The notes beneath the pieces were generated by a model, which did no database searches, had not been told where the DNA came from, and saw only the letters and a program-made list of their open reading frames with translations. A program made the translations under genes and the position numbers. DNA of 64,000 nucleotides, taken from NCBI RefSeq assembly GCF_030268065.1, contig NZ_BSDD01000001.1, positions 744,001 to 808,000 on the forward strand. Direction: 5' to 3'. Shown here one piece after another: positions 18,575 through 27,384 of this stretch. The stretch is from Geothrix rubra (lineage in GTDB: Bacteria; Acidobacteriota; Holophagae; Holophagales; Holophagaceae). How positions within the stretch are numbered: position 1 is the stretch's first letter; each line of letters begins with the position of its first letter.

Positions 18575-19629
18575 GCCGCTGGTTCGGGCGGGGCCCCGTC
18601 CTCGAATCCGCTCCGCCGGCCCTGGATGCCCTGGAGGCGCTGCGTCCCCTCCTGGCCCGGGCCGCCGCCAGGGAATCCACCATGCTCGATGGCCAGGTGG
18701 CCTTCCTGCGCACGGAACTGGTCCAGGTGGACGGGCTGGTCCAAGAGGCCTCGGCCACCCTCCAGCAGGCCCTGAAGACCCTCGACGAACGGGTGAAGGC
18801 CCAGCACCGCCTGGCCCTTTCCGTCCAGCAGGCCATGCAGATCACCGGCCTGGGCATCGACTCCACAGAGGCGACCGCGACCCTCTCCGCCACCATCGTG
18901 GGCACCCTCGACGTGTTCGTGAACAACATGCTGGAGATCTCGAAGTCCTCCATGAAGCTCGTGGAGGAGGTCGAGGACATCCGGATCCGATCCGACCGCA
19001 TGGAATCCATGCTGGGGGAGCTGGGCGAGATTGCCGGCCAGACCCACCTGCTGGCCCTCAACGCCAGCATCGAGGCGGCCCACGCCCGGAAGTTCGGGGC
19101 GGGCTTCGCGATCGTAGCCGCGGAGGTCTCGAAACTCGCGGACCGGAGCACGGCCTTGAGCACCAACATCCAGCAGCAGATCGAGGGGACCCGGCAGGCC
19201 CTCCTCCGCACGGATACTCAGGTCCAAGCCATCGCCAGCAAGGACCTCAACCTCGCGATCCAGTCCCGGGGCGAATCCGAATCCCTGATCGGCGCGCTGG
19301 ACGAGAGCACTCGCAAGGTGAAGGAGCTCGTCGCCGAGATGGAGGCCAACGCCCGGCTGATCAGCGAACAGGTCGGGCACGTGGTCCGCAGCCTCCAGTT
19401 CGAGGATCTGGTCCACCAGACCCTGCAGGCCTGCATGCAGGAACTGGACAACCTCCAGGAGCAGGCAGGCGTCTGGCGCGCCCTGCGGGCCGGCCTGGAA
19501 GGCGGGGGGGAGGCCACGCAGCTCCTCCGGGAGCTCTGCGGGGCCCTCGACGGGGTGGCGTCCGCCCAGGTCCAGTTCAAGGCCGTCAAGCGCGAATCCC
19601 TGACTGCCGGGGATGTGGAACTCTTCTAG
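18571..19629 (+). CDS. Soluble methyl-accepting receptor-like protein with CheZ-like motif
   Basis: 352-residue cytoplasmic protein (GTG start at 18571, coupled by GTGA to the STAS gene). It has no membrane helix, HAMP or recognisable sensor domain. The central region has a short receptor hairpin with IAGQTHLLALNASIEAAHAR and FAIVAAEVSKLADRS. Near the C-terminus is SLQFEDLVHQ (residues 274-283), placing D279 and Q283 as in the CheZ active site (FQDLTGQ in enteric CheZ). The protein ends in GDVELF, the same peptide found at the end of CheD. It may be a receptor-phosphatase hybrid or an adaptor; the receptor-domain call is firm, the phosphatase idea is inference. Confidence 0.82.
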   Translation: MSRWFGRGPVLESAPPALDALEALRPLLARAAARESTMLDGQVAFLRTELVQVDGLVQEASATLQQALKTLDERVKAQHRLALSVQQAMQITGLGIDSTEATATLSATIVGTLDVFVNNMLEISKSSMKLVEEVEDIRIRSDRMESMLGELGEIAGQTHLLALNASIEAAHARKFGAGFAIVAAEVSKLADRSTALSTNIQQQIEGTRQALLRTDTQVQAIASKDLNLAIQSRGESESLIGALDESTRKVKELVAEMEANARLISEQVGHVVRSLQFEDLVHQTLQACMQELDNLQEQAGVWRALRAGLEGGGEATQLLRELCGALDGVASAQVQFKAVKRESLTAGDVELF

Positions 19630-19641
19630 CTGGAGCAGCTC

Positions 19642-20004
19642 ATGGGCAATTGCATCCTCACCGTCGACGACTCCAGCACCATGCGGCAGATGATCGCCTT
19701 CACGCTGAAGGAGGCCGGCTTCGAGATCCTGGAAGCGGGCGACGGGGCGGAGGCCCTCGACCGGGCCAAGGGGCGGAAGCTGTCCCTCGTCATCACCGAC
19801 GTGAACATGCCCCGCATGGACGGGATCACCCTCGTCAAGGAGCTGCGGGCCCTCCCGGAGTTCCGGTTCACGCCCATCCTCGTGCTCACGACCGAATCCG
19901 GCCTGGACATGAAGCAGAAGGGCAAGGAGGCCGGCGCCACCGGCTGGATCGTCAAGCCCTTCAGTCCGGAGAAGCTCCTGGAAGTCGTGAACAAGGTCCT
20001 CTGA
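19642..20004 (+). CDS. cheY: Chemotaxis response regulator CheY
   Basis: 120-residue receiver domain. Acid pocket D9/D10, phospho-acceptor D53 (VITDVNMPRMDG), the switch threonine in VLTTES, and the KPFSPEKL lysine are in place. A GGAG ribosome site precedes ATG 19642. Its position directly before cheA in the operon makes it the likely motor-output regulator. A second single-domain receiver (9820-10179) could share or divert phosphate. Confidence 0.94.
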   Translation: MGNCILTVDDSSTMRQMIAFTLKEAGFEILEAGDGAEALDRAKGRKLSLVITDVNMPRMDGITLVKELRALPEFRFTPILVLTTESGLDMKQKGKEAGATGWIVKPFSPEKLLEVVNKVL

Positions 20005-20014
20005 GGTCGCCGCC

Positions 20015-22114
20015 ATGTCCGATCCCATGGAGCAGTTCCGCAACGCCTTCTTCGAGGAAGCCACCGAGCTGGCCGATGGCATGGAAGCCACCCTGCTCGC
20101 CCTGGACATCGGGGCCGTGGAGACCGAGGACCTGCACACCATCTTCCGGGCGGCCCATTCCATCAAGGGCAATGCGGGCACCTTCGGCTTCCCCGCCATC
20201 GCCGCGTTCACCCACCAGCTGGAGAGCGTGATGGACCCCGTCCGCCAGGGGATCCGGCCCATGACCTCCGAGCTTCGGGAGCAGCTGCTCCAGGGGGTGG
20301 ACCTGATCCGGAGCCATCTCCACCACGCCCGCCAGGGCGAGCCCCTCCCGTCCAGGGACCAGCAGGCCCAGGACCTGCTGGTGGAACGGATCCGGGGGCA
20401 GGAGACCGCACCGGCGCTCCCGCCACCCGCGGCCCCCCTGCCGCCCGCCCCGTCCCCTTCCGCGGCCACCGGGTTCACGGTGCGCTTCGAGGCCCCGCGC
20501 GAAGCCTTCCGCAGGGGCGTGAACCTGGAGCGCATCTTCCGCGACCTCGGCCGGCTGGGGACCCTCCAGGCCTGGCCGGACGCCTCCCGCCTGCCGGGCC
20601 TGGACGGCCTGGATCCCGAGGACTGCCATCTGGCCTGGGACCTCCGCCTCGAGACGAGCGCCTCCAGGGCCGAGGTCGAGGAGGTGTTCGAATTCGTGGC
20701 CGAGGGTGACAACCTCCAGATCACGCCCCTCACGCCGGCCGGACAGGTGCCGCCGCTCGGCGAGATCCTGGAGGCCGAGGCGGGGGTCAGCCCGGCCGAC
20801 GTCCGGGAGGCCCTGGCCCGGCAGAAGCCCCTGGGCGAGCTGCTGGTGGAGGCCGGGAAGGTCAAGCCCGAGGCGGTCAGCCGGGCGCTGGACCAGCAGC
20901 AGAAGAAGCGCTCCCAGACGGACGCCGCCACCCTCCGTGTCTCCACCGAGAAGATCGACCGGCTCGTGAACCTGGTCGGCGAGCTCGTCATCACCCAGGC
21001 CATGCTCGCCCAGGCGGCCCAGCAGGCCGTCCACAGCACCGGCGAGGAACGGATGGCCAGTGCCCTGCTGCAGCTCGACCGGCAGACGCGGGAGCTCCAG
21101 GAGCGGGTGATGGGCATCCGGATGGTGCCCGTGGAGATGGTCTTCTCGCGCTTCCCGCGCATGGTCCATGAACTCGGCAAGCAGCTGGGGAAGGATCTCG
21201 ACCTCACTCTGGAAGGACAGGCCACGGAGCTCGACAAGACGTTCATCGAGATGCTGGTGGACCCCATGACCCACCTCGTCCGGAACGCGGTGGACCACGG
21301 CATCGAGACCCGGGAGGAGCGCGCCCGGACCGGGAAGCCCGCCACCGGGACCATTGCGCTTCGCGCCTACAGCCGGGGGGGGCACATCCACATCGAGGTG
21401 AAGGACGACGGGCGGGGCCTCGATCCGGAACGGATCCTCCGGAAGGCCGTCGAGCGGGGCCTGCTTCCCGCCGGCGCCCGACCCGGTGACGAGGAGCTCT
21501 ACCTCCTCATCTTCGAGCCGGGCTTCTCCACGGCCGAGCAGGTCTCGGACGTCTCCGGCCGGGGCGTGGGCATGGACGTGGTCCGCCAGAACATCCGGGC
21601 CCTCGGGGGGCGCATCGAGGTGGACAGCCGCCCGGGCCAGGGATCCACGTTCCGCCTGGTCCTGCCGCTCACCTTGGCCATCCTCGACGGCCTCACCGTG
21701 CGGGTGGCGGAGGAGACCTTCGTCTTCCCCCTTGCCTCGGTCCTCGAGAGCTTCCAATGCCGCCCCGAGGACATCCGGACCGTGAAGGGCGACCGGGAGG
21801 TGATCAACCTCAGGGGCGAGTTCATCCCGGTCATCCGCCTGCAGAGGCTCCTGGACCTGCATGCCGGCCCGGACCAGGAATCCGGCGGACGCCCCCTCCT
21901 GGTGCTGGTGGAGGCGGAGGGCCGCCGGGCCGCCATGTCCGTGGACGAGCTGCTCGGCCAGCAGCAGGTGGTCATCAAGAGCCTGGAGACCCACTACCGC
22001 CGCGTGGAGGGGATCTCCGGCGCGACCATCCTGGGGGATGGCCGCGTGGCGCTGATCCTCGATGTCCCGGGAATCCTGCGCCTCGAGGCCGGGGCCGCCC
22101 TGGCCCAGGCATGA
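20015..22114 (+). CDS. cheA: Chemotaxis histidine kinase CheA
   Basis: 699-residue kinase. HPt domain with H48 (IFRAAHSIKGNAG); a middle domain around 150-245 in place of a typical P2; then a short repeated segment (about 247-290) with LGEIL and LGELLVEAGKV phrases that resembles the N-terminal repeat of type II/IV secretion ATPases. Dimerisation domain (IDRLVNLVGELVITQAM), HATPase (HLVRNAVDHGIE, DDGRGLD, DVSGRGVGMDVV) and the CheW-like domain follow. It overlaps cheR by ATGA. It should phosphorylate CheY and CheB in response to the operon's receptors. Confidence 0.95.
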   Translation: MSDPMEQFRNAFFEEATELADGMEATLLALDIGAVETEDLHTIFRAAHSIKGNAGTFGFPAIAAFTHQLESVMDPVRQGIRPMTSELREQLLQGVDLIRSHLHHARQGEPLPSRDQQAQDLLVERIRGQETAPALPPPAAPLPPAPSPSAATGFTVRFEAPREAFRRGVNLERIFRDLGRLGTLQAWPDASRLPGLDGLDPEDCHLAWDLRLETSASRAEVEEVFEFVAEGDNLQITPLTPAGQVPPLGEILEAEAGVSPADVREALARQKPLGELLVEAGKVKPEAVSRALDQQQKKRSQTDAATLRVSTEKIDRLVNLVGELVITQAMLAQAAQQAVHSTGEERMASALLQLDRQTRELQERVMGIRMVPVEMVFSRFPRMVHELGKQLGKDLDLTLEGQATELDKTFIEMLVDPMTHLVRNAVDHGIETREERARTGKPATGTIALRAYSRGGHIHIEVKDDGRGLDPERILRKAVERGLLPAGARPGDEELYLLIFEPGFSTAEQVSDVSGRGVGMDVVRQNIRALGGRIEVDSRPGQGSTFRLVLPLTLAILDGLTVRVAEETFVFPLASVLESFQCRPEDIRTVKGDREVINLRGEFIPVIRLQRLLDLHAGPDQESGGRPLLVLVEAEGRRAAMSVDELLGQQQVVIKSLETHYRRVEGISGATILGDGRVALILDVPGILRLEAGAALAQA

Positions 22115-22980
22115 AGGGACCGCCCCGGAACCCGGGCCTCAGGGCCGATCTGCTCCTGGACCGGGAGCCCCTCACCCCTGCCACGTTCCAGGCGCTCCGT
22201 TCGCTCCTCCACGCGCACTCGGGCATCGCGCTCTCCGCCCACAAGCTCGCGATGGTCCAGTCCCGCCTCGCCAAGCGGCTCCGCGCCCTCGGCCTGGAGA
22301 CGTACGAGGCCTACCTGGAGGTGCTCCAGGACCCCGCCTCCGACGAGTGGGTGCACTTCATCAACGCCCTCACCACCAACCTCACCAGTTTCTTCCGGGA
22401 ATCGCACCACTTCTCGCGCCTGGTGGACCTGCTGGGCGCGGAGGGCCCCCCGCCCCGCCCCCTCCGCCTGTGGAGCGCCGGCTGCTCCACCGGCGAGGAA
22501 CCGTACACCCTGGCCATGGCCCTGCTCCGGGCCTTCGGCCCTTCCCATCCGCTGGAGATCCTGGCCACTGACCTTGACACCTCCGTGCTGGAGACAGCCG
22601 CCCGGGGGGTCTACCCCATGGCCCGGATCGAGGGGTTGGACGAAGCCTGGCGGCGGTTCGCCTTCCTTCGCGGGACCGGGGCCCACGAGGGGCTGGTCCG
22701 CCTGCGCCCGGAGATCCGCCGTCCCATCCGCTTCGCCCGGCTCAACCTGCTGGACCAGGCCTGGCCGCTGGAGGGCGCGCCCTTCCACGCCATCTTCTGC
22801 CGCAACGTGATGATCTACTTCGACAAGCCCACCCAGCGCCAGCTGCTGCTGCGGTTCCAGCAGGCCATGGTCCCCCGCGGCCTGCTCTTCGTGGGCCACT
22901 CGGAATCCCTCCTGGATTCCAGCCTGGGCTTCGAGTCCCTGGGCCAGACCATCTACCGCAAGCGGGAGGCCCGGTCATGA
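22111..22980 (+). CDS. cheR: Chemotaxis methyltransferase CheR
   Basis: 289-residue SAM-dependent glutamate methyltransferase acting on receptor helices. It has an N-terminal helical subdomain (HKLAMVQSRLAKRL) and a Rossmann domain with the SAM motif SAGCSTGEEPYTLAM. FCRNVMIYFDKPTQ and the beta-subdomain used for pentapeptide binding are also present. It starts with ATG 22111 in an ATGA overlap with cheA and ends in an ATGA overlap with cheD. The QWEAF tail of the membrane receptor is a plausible docking peptide. Confidence 0.95.
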   Translation: MKGPPRNPGLRADLLLDREPLTPATFQALRSLLHAHSGIALSAHKLAMVQSRLAKRLRALGLETYEAYLEVLQDPASDEWVHFINALTTNLTSFFRESHHFSRLVDLLGAEGPPPRPLRLWSAGCSTGEEPYTLAMALLRAFGPSHPLEILATDLDTSVLETAARGVYPMARIEGLDEAWRRFAFLRGTGAHEGLVRLRPEIRRPIRFARLNLLDQAWPLEGAPFHAIFCRNVMIYFDKPTQRQLLLRFQQAMVPRGLLFVGHSESLLDSSLGFESLGQTIYRKREARS

Positions 22981-23624
22981 CCCCGACCCGGGGCCCCCGC
23001 GCCGACCCAGGCCAGGAGCGATGGTCTCCGGCCCTGGCCAAGGGGAAGGCCTCCCGGTACTTCGACCGGCACTTCCAGCGCCAGGCCATGAAGATCCTCC
23101 CCGGCGAGTTCTACGCCACGGCCAAGGACGAGGTCATCGTCACCGTGCTGGGCAGCTGCGTGTCCGCCTGCATCCTGGATCCCGTGGCCATGGTGGGGGG
23201 CATGAACCACTTCATGCTGCCCCTCAGCCGCATGGACCGGGGCCAGGATGTCTTCTTCGCGGCCCGCTACGGGGCGGCGGCCATGGAATACCTCATCAAC
23301 GACCTGCTGCACCTTGGCGCCGACCGGGAACGGCTGGTGGCCAAGGTCTTCGGCGGCGGCAAGGTGATGGAGGGCCTCACGGACGTGGGCAGCCAGAACA
23401 TCCACTTCGTCCGCACCTTCCTGCAGCAGGAGGGCCTTCCGGTCTGGAGCGAGGACCTGGGCGGCAGCTGCGCCCGGAAAGTCTACTTCTTCCCCCATAC
23501 GGGTCAAGTTCTCGTGAAGCGCCTGACCCGGATCCACAACAGCACGGTGCTCGAGCGCGAATCCGCCTACCTGCAGGAGGTCGCGCAGGGACGACCCGGC
23601 GGTGACGTGGAGCTGTTCACATGA
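22977..23624 (+). CDS. cheD: Chemoreceptor glutamine deamidase CheD, GDVELF-terminated
   Basis: 215-residue CheD. The catalytic cysteine is in LGSCVSACI (C61) and the histidine in GGMNHFMLP (H78), as in characterised CheD. It deamidates receptor glutamines to set methylation sites. An N-terminal 30-residue extension rich in prolines and charges precedes the domain. The C-terminus reads GGDVELFT, sharing the GDVELF peptide with the soluble receptor upstream. ATGA overlaps join it to both cheR and cheB. No CheC or FliY partner is in the window; the CheZ at 29863 may supply dephosphorylation instead. Confidence 0.93.
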   Translation: MTPTRGPRADPGQERWSPALAKGKASRYFDRHFQRQAMKILPGEFYATAKDEVIVTVLGSCVSACILDPVAMVGGMNHFMLPLSRMDRGQDVFFAARYGAAAMEYLINDLLHLGADRERLVAKVFGGGKVMEGLTDVGSQNIHFVRTFLQQEGLPVWSEDLGGSCARKVYFFPHTGQVLVKRLTRIHNSTVLERESAYLQEVAQGRPGGDVELFT

Positions 23625-24676
23625 CCCCGGCCGACCGGAAACGCGTCCTCGTGGTGGACGACAGCGCCCTCATCCGGCGGGTGCTGACCCTCATCCTGGC
23701 CCGCCACCCGGGCCTCGAGGTGGTGGGCACGGCCACGGATCCCTACGATGCCCGGGAGAAGATCAAGGCCCTGGCCCCCGACGTCCTCACCCTGGATGTG
23801 GAGATGCCCCGCATGGACGGCCTCACCTTTCTCGGCAAGCTGAGGAAGGCCCATCCGATGCCCGTGGTGATGGTCTCCAGCCTGACGGCCAGGGGCACGG
23901 CCACCGCCATGGAGGCCCTCGCCATGGGCGCGGTGGATGTCATCGGGAAGCCGGAGCTGGATCCGGTCCAGGGCCTGGAGGCCATGGGGGCGGAGATTGC
24001 GGAGACCGTCTACGCCGCGGCCCTGGCCCAGATCGGGGCTCCCGCCGATGCCCCGGCCCCGTCCGGATCCGCCCCGGTGCCGCCGGCACCCCGGGCCGCG
24101 CCGGGCCGCCAGCTCGTGGCCATCGGGTCGAGCACCGGCGGCACGGAAGCCCTCCGGGAGATCTTCCAGGCCCTGCCCCCGGGCCTGCCCCCCATCACCG
24201 TGGTCCAGCACATGCTTCCCGGGTTCACGGAGGCCTTCGCCGCCCGGCTGGACCGCATCTGCCAGCCCACCGTGAAGGTGGTGGACCAGGGCGAGCCCCT
24301 CGCACGCGGGACCATCTACCTCGCCCCCAGCAACCGCCATCTCCAGGTGGAACGCCGCGCCACCGGCCTCGTGGCCCGCCTCCAGGACAGTGAACCCGTG
24401 TCCAGGCACCGCCCCTCCGCCACGGTGCTCTTCGATTCCGTGGCCACCGCCTGCGGCACGAAGGCCCTCGGCATCATCCTCACCGGCATGGGGGACGATG
24501 GGGCCGAGGGCCTCCTCCACCTGCGCCGGACTGGAGCCCGCACGCTCGGCCAGGACGAGGCCACCTCCGTGGTCTACGGCATGCCGAGGGTGGCATGGAG
24601 CCTGGGCGCGGTGGCCCGCCAGTCTCCGCTGGGGGCCCTGCCCCGCCACATCCTCGACTGGTGCTCAGAAACCTGA
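23621..24676 (+). CDS. cheB: Chemotaxis methylesterase/deamidase CheB
   Basis: 351-residue two-domain enzyme. Receiver domain with D59 (VLTLDVEMPRMDG); linker rich in P/A (about 140-163); catalytic domain with the triad S171 (GSSTGG), H197 (VVQHMLPGF) and D293 (GMGDDGAEGL). It removes receptor methyl groups and is activated by CheA phosphorylation. It starts by ATGA overlap with cheD and is followed 14 bases later by the second STAS gene. Length and motif spacing are typical. Confidence 0.95.
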   Translation: MTPADRKRVLVVDDSALIRRVLTLILARHPGLEVVGTATDPYDAREKIKALAPDVLTLDVEMPRMDGLTFLGKLRKAHPMPVVMVSSLTARGTATAMEALAMGAVDVIGKPELDPVQGLEAMGAEIAETVYAAALAQIGAPADAPAPSGSAPVPPAPRAAPGRQLVAIGSSTGGTEALREIFQALPPGLPPITVVQHMLPGFTEAFAARLDRICQPTVKVVDQGEPLARGTIYLAPSNRHLQVERRATGLVARLQDSEPVSRHRPSATVLFDSVATACGTKALGIILTGMGDDGAEGLLHLRRTGARTLGQDEATSVVYGMPRVAWSLGAVARQSPLGALPRHILDWCSET

Positions 24677-24690
24677 TCCCGGGAGCCACC

Positions 24691-25002
24691 GTGACCTTCG
24701 CCATCCGCAACGACACCCAGCCCGGTCACCTCCATCTGGAGGGGACCTTCAACTTCGACGGCCATGCGGCCTTCCGGGAGGCCACCACGACCCTGCTCGA
24801 AACCCGGGGCCTCCCCGCCATCGTCCTGGACCTTTCCGGCGTGGTCTACATGGATTCCGCAGCCCTCGGCATGCTGCTGCTGCTCCGGGAGCGGGCGGAG
24901 GCGAAGGGCCTGAAGGTGGTGCTGAGCCGGCCCTCGCCCATGGTCTCGGGCATCCTTCAGATTGTGCAGTTCGGCAAGCTGTTCGACATCCGGGAAACCT
25001 GA
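24691..25002 (+). CDS. STAS-domain anti-anti-sigma-type protein
   Basis: 103-residue STAS protein. The start GTG at 24691 was chosen because a GGGAG ribosome site precedes it; a longer in-frame extension would lie inside cheB. The segment IVLDLSGVVYMDSAALGML has the canonical D-S-A phospho-serine position. It is placed 3 bases before the SpoIIE-type phosphatase/kinase, the standard genetic pairing for partner-switching modules. It is more canonical than the STAS gene at 18275. Confidence 0.88.
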   Translation: MTFAIRNDTQPGHLHLEGTFNFDGHAAFREATTTLLETRGLPAIVLDLSGVVYMDSAALGMLLLLRERAEAKGLKVVLSRPSPMVSGILQIVQFGKLFDIRET

Positions 25003-25005
25003 TCC

Positions 25006-27384
25006 ATGACCCGAGCGGCACGCCCCTGGCGTCTTCCCGGAACGACGCGGTTCGCCCCCATCCAGCTCCGGATCTTCCTGGCCTTCGGCACGACCCTGGC
25101 CCTCGCCCTGGCTGTGGGTGGCTGGGCCGTGGCGCGGTACTTCGGCCGCGTGGCCAACCGCCAGATCGGCTCCCAGCAGGCGGGCCTCGCCAGGCTGGTG
25201 GCCTCCTCCATGGATGACAAGATCACCACCTACCTGGGCAGCCTCGAGGCCGACGCCCGCAACTGTCCCGGCGACGTGGAACACGACCGGACCGCCGCCC
25301 GGCGATGGCTGGAGGACCGGCGTGGACTCCGCGCGGTCTTCGAGAACGGCACCTTCCTCGTCCTACCCGAGGGCCAGCTCCTCGCGGCGACTCCCGGGAG
25401 CCGGTTTCCGGAGGGCCAGTCCGCCTTCATCCAGGGGCAGGCCGCGACCGGGAAGCCAGGCATCTCGGAGGCCCACCGCTCCGCCGACAGTGGAAACGCC
25501 GAAGTCCTGATGGTCGCGCCGATCCGGGACAGGAACGGGCGCACCCGCCTCCTTCTCGCCGGGGCCATCGACCTCGTGCATGACGATTTCCTAGGGACCA
25601 TCTCCAGCCAGCACCTGCCCGACGCCAGCCGCCTCACCCTGTTCGACGCCCAGGGCCGCATCCTCGTCCACGCCGACGGGAGCCGGGTCTTCTCCCGGAT
25701 CGACCTGCGCCGGTGGTCCGAATTCCTCGGCGGGCAGGGCGAACGCACCGGGGAGCGCATGAATGCCGCCGGGATCCAGACCCTGACCACCGCCAGCCGC
25801 CTCCGGTCCGTGCCCTGGGTGCTCGCCGCCACGCTGCCTGATGCGGAGGCCACCCTGTCCGCCCACCAGTTCAGGCGGTACCTCCAGGGGGCCGTGGCCG
25901 CCGCCGTGGCCCTCGCCCTGCTCCTGACCTGGGCCCTCTCCCACCGGCTGACGGAGAACCTGGAGGACCTCACGCGCCAGATCGAGGGCGCCGCGGACCT
26001 CCCTCCGGGTCACCGGGTCCTCCTCCGGAAGGGGAACGACGAGACCGGCGTGCTCGTGAACGCCTTCAATGGCCTGCTCGCCAGACTGGAGGAGAAGGCC
26101 GCCCGCCTGCAGAAGGCCGGGGCCCGGAGCGAAGAGGAGATGGCCCTGGCCAGGCATGTCCTCCATCGGCTGGTGGAGCCCGGCCTGGCCGCCCTCCCGG
26201 CCAGCCTCCACATGGAGACCCTGCAGATGGCGTGGATCAACGGGGACGCCTGCACCTACCGCGAGGGTCCGCCCGGGCTCCACTTCGGCCTCCTCTGCGA
26301 CGCCACGGGGCATGGGCTCACCGCCGGCATCTCCACCCTCCCCGCCATCCAGGCCTTCCTGAGCATGGTGCCCAGGGATGTGCCCCTGGAGACCATGTAC
26401 CTGGAGATCAACCAGCGCATCCACCAGCTGATGCCCGTGGACCGGTTCCTCTGCCTCCTGCTCGTCCGCCTGGACCTGAGAAACGGATCGCTGTCCGTGC
26501 TCAACGCCGGCCTCCCGGATGCGATCCTGTGCACACCGGATGGCCGGCGACGGCCCTTCCGCAGCCGGAACCTCCCGGCGGGCATCCTCGAGGGCGGGGA
26601 TCCCCCCGTGGCCGAGACCGTGGCGGTGACGACCGGCGACCGCCTGCTGGCCTTCACCGACGGAGTGCTCGACCTGCTGCCGGGAGGCGAGGTGGCGCCC
26701 AGCCTCCTGGACGGGCTGGTGGCCTGCCCCCTCCAGGTCCACCGGCGGGTGATCCAGGAGACCCTGGCCCTCGCCATCGGTGACCAGAAGCGGCTTGACG
26801 ATGCGAGCTGGGCCCTCTGGGAGGTCCCGCCCCTGCTCTGCACCCGGGTCTCCCCAGCTTCGGGGTACCTGGCGCCTTCCACCGCGGAGCTCGAAGAGGG
26901 ATTCCGGCTCGAACTGGCCTTCCCGCCCCAGCGGCATGCGGTGCGGGACCTGCTGCCCGACATGATGCGGCTCCTCTCGGGCCGCGGTCTCGGGGTGCAG
27001 GACGAGCAGAAGCTGGCCCTGGCGCTGACGGAAGCCCTCGCCAACGCGGTGGACCACGGCCTCCTCCGGCTCGATTCCCGCCTGAAGGAGCAGGGGTTCG
27101 AGGCCTACGAGGCCCAACGGCAGCGACGGCTCGCGGCCCTCCAGGGGGGATCCGTCCGCCTCTCGGTCAGGCTCCGGACCCAGGGGGCCGGTCCCCTCCA
27201 GGAGCTGGTCGTGGAGGTGGAGGACACCGGCACCGGCTTCGACTGGCGGGCCTGGGACCCGAAGGCGGCAGGCGCCTCTCCCGACCCCAGTGGCCGGGGC
27301 CTCCTGCTCCTCCGGGCCCTTTCCCGGGACCTGTCCTTCAATGAGCAGGGCAACCGGATCCGGTTCACCCTTCCGTGCGGCTGA
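25006..27384 (+). CDS. Membrane SpoIIE-type phosphatase fused to an anti-sigma-type HATPase
   Basis: 792-residue sensor-effector. A first membrane helix (about 20-45) leads to a Cache-like extracytoplasmic domain (about 46-290). A second helix (LQGAVAAAVALALLLTWAL) leads into HAMP (about 320-370). The PP2C/SpoIIE domain follows (about 395-610; FGLLCDATGHGLTAG and LAFTDGVLDLLPGG). The C-terminus (about 640-790) is a Bergerat-fold kinase with ALTEALANAVDHGLL, VEDTGTGFDW and SGRGLLLLRAL. In partner switching, the phosphatase dephosphorylates STAS proteins and the HATPase phosphorylates them. Both activities are fused here, with the STAS gene immediately upstream. No sigma factor is nearby, so the output is unclear. 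Confidence 0.88.
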   Translation: MTRAARPWRLPGTTRFAPIQLRIFLAFGTTLALALAVGGWAVARYFGRVANRQIGSQQAGLARLVASSMDDKITTYLGSLEADARNCPGDVEHDRTAARRWLEDRRGLRAVFENGTFLVLPEGQLLAATPGSRFPEGQSAFIQGQAATGKPGISEAHRSADSGNAEVLMVAPIRDRNGRTRLLLAGAIDLVHDDFLGTISSQHLPDASRLTLFDAQGRILVHADGSRVFSRIDLRRWSEFLGGQGERTGERMNAAGIQTLTTASRLRSVPWVLAATLPDAEATLSAHQFRRYLQGAVAAAVALALLLTWALSHRLTENLEDLTRQIEGAADLPPGHRVLLRKGNDETGVLVNAFNGLLARLEEKAARLQKAGARSEEEMALARHVLHRLVEPGLAALPASLHMETLQMAWINGDACTYREGPPGLHFGLLCDATGHGLTAGISTLPAIQAFLSMVPRDVPLETMYLEINQRIHQLMPVDRFLCLLLVRLDLRNGSLSVLNAGLPDAILCTPDGRRRPFRSRNLPAGILEGGDPPVAETVAVTTGDRLLAFTDGVLDLLPGGEVAPSLLDGLVACPLQVHRRVIQETLALAIGDQKRLDDASWALWEVPPLLCTRVSPASGYLAPSTAELEEGFRLELAFPPQRHAVRDLLPDMMRLLSGRGLGVQDEQKLALALTEALANAVDHGLLRLDSRLKEQGFEAYEAQRQRRLAALQGGSVRLSVRLRTQGAGPLQELVVEVEDTGTGFDWRAWDPKAAGASPDPSGRGLLLLRALSRDLSFNEQGNRIRFTLPCG

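Noticed and set aside
18133-21354. A 1073-codon minus-strand open frame opposite cheW-STAS-receptor-cheY-cheA
   Set aside because: Antisense to five conserved chemotaxis genes, serine- and arginine-rich, no domain.
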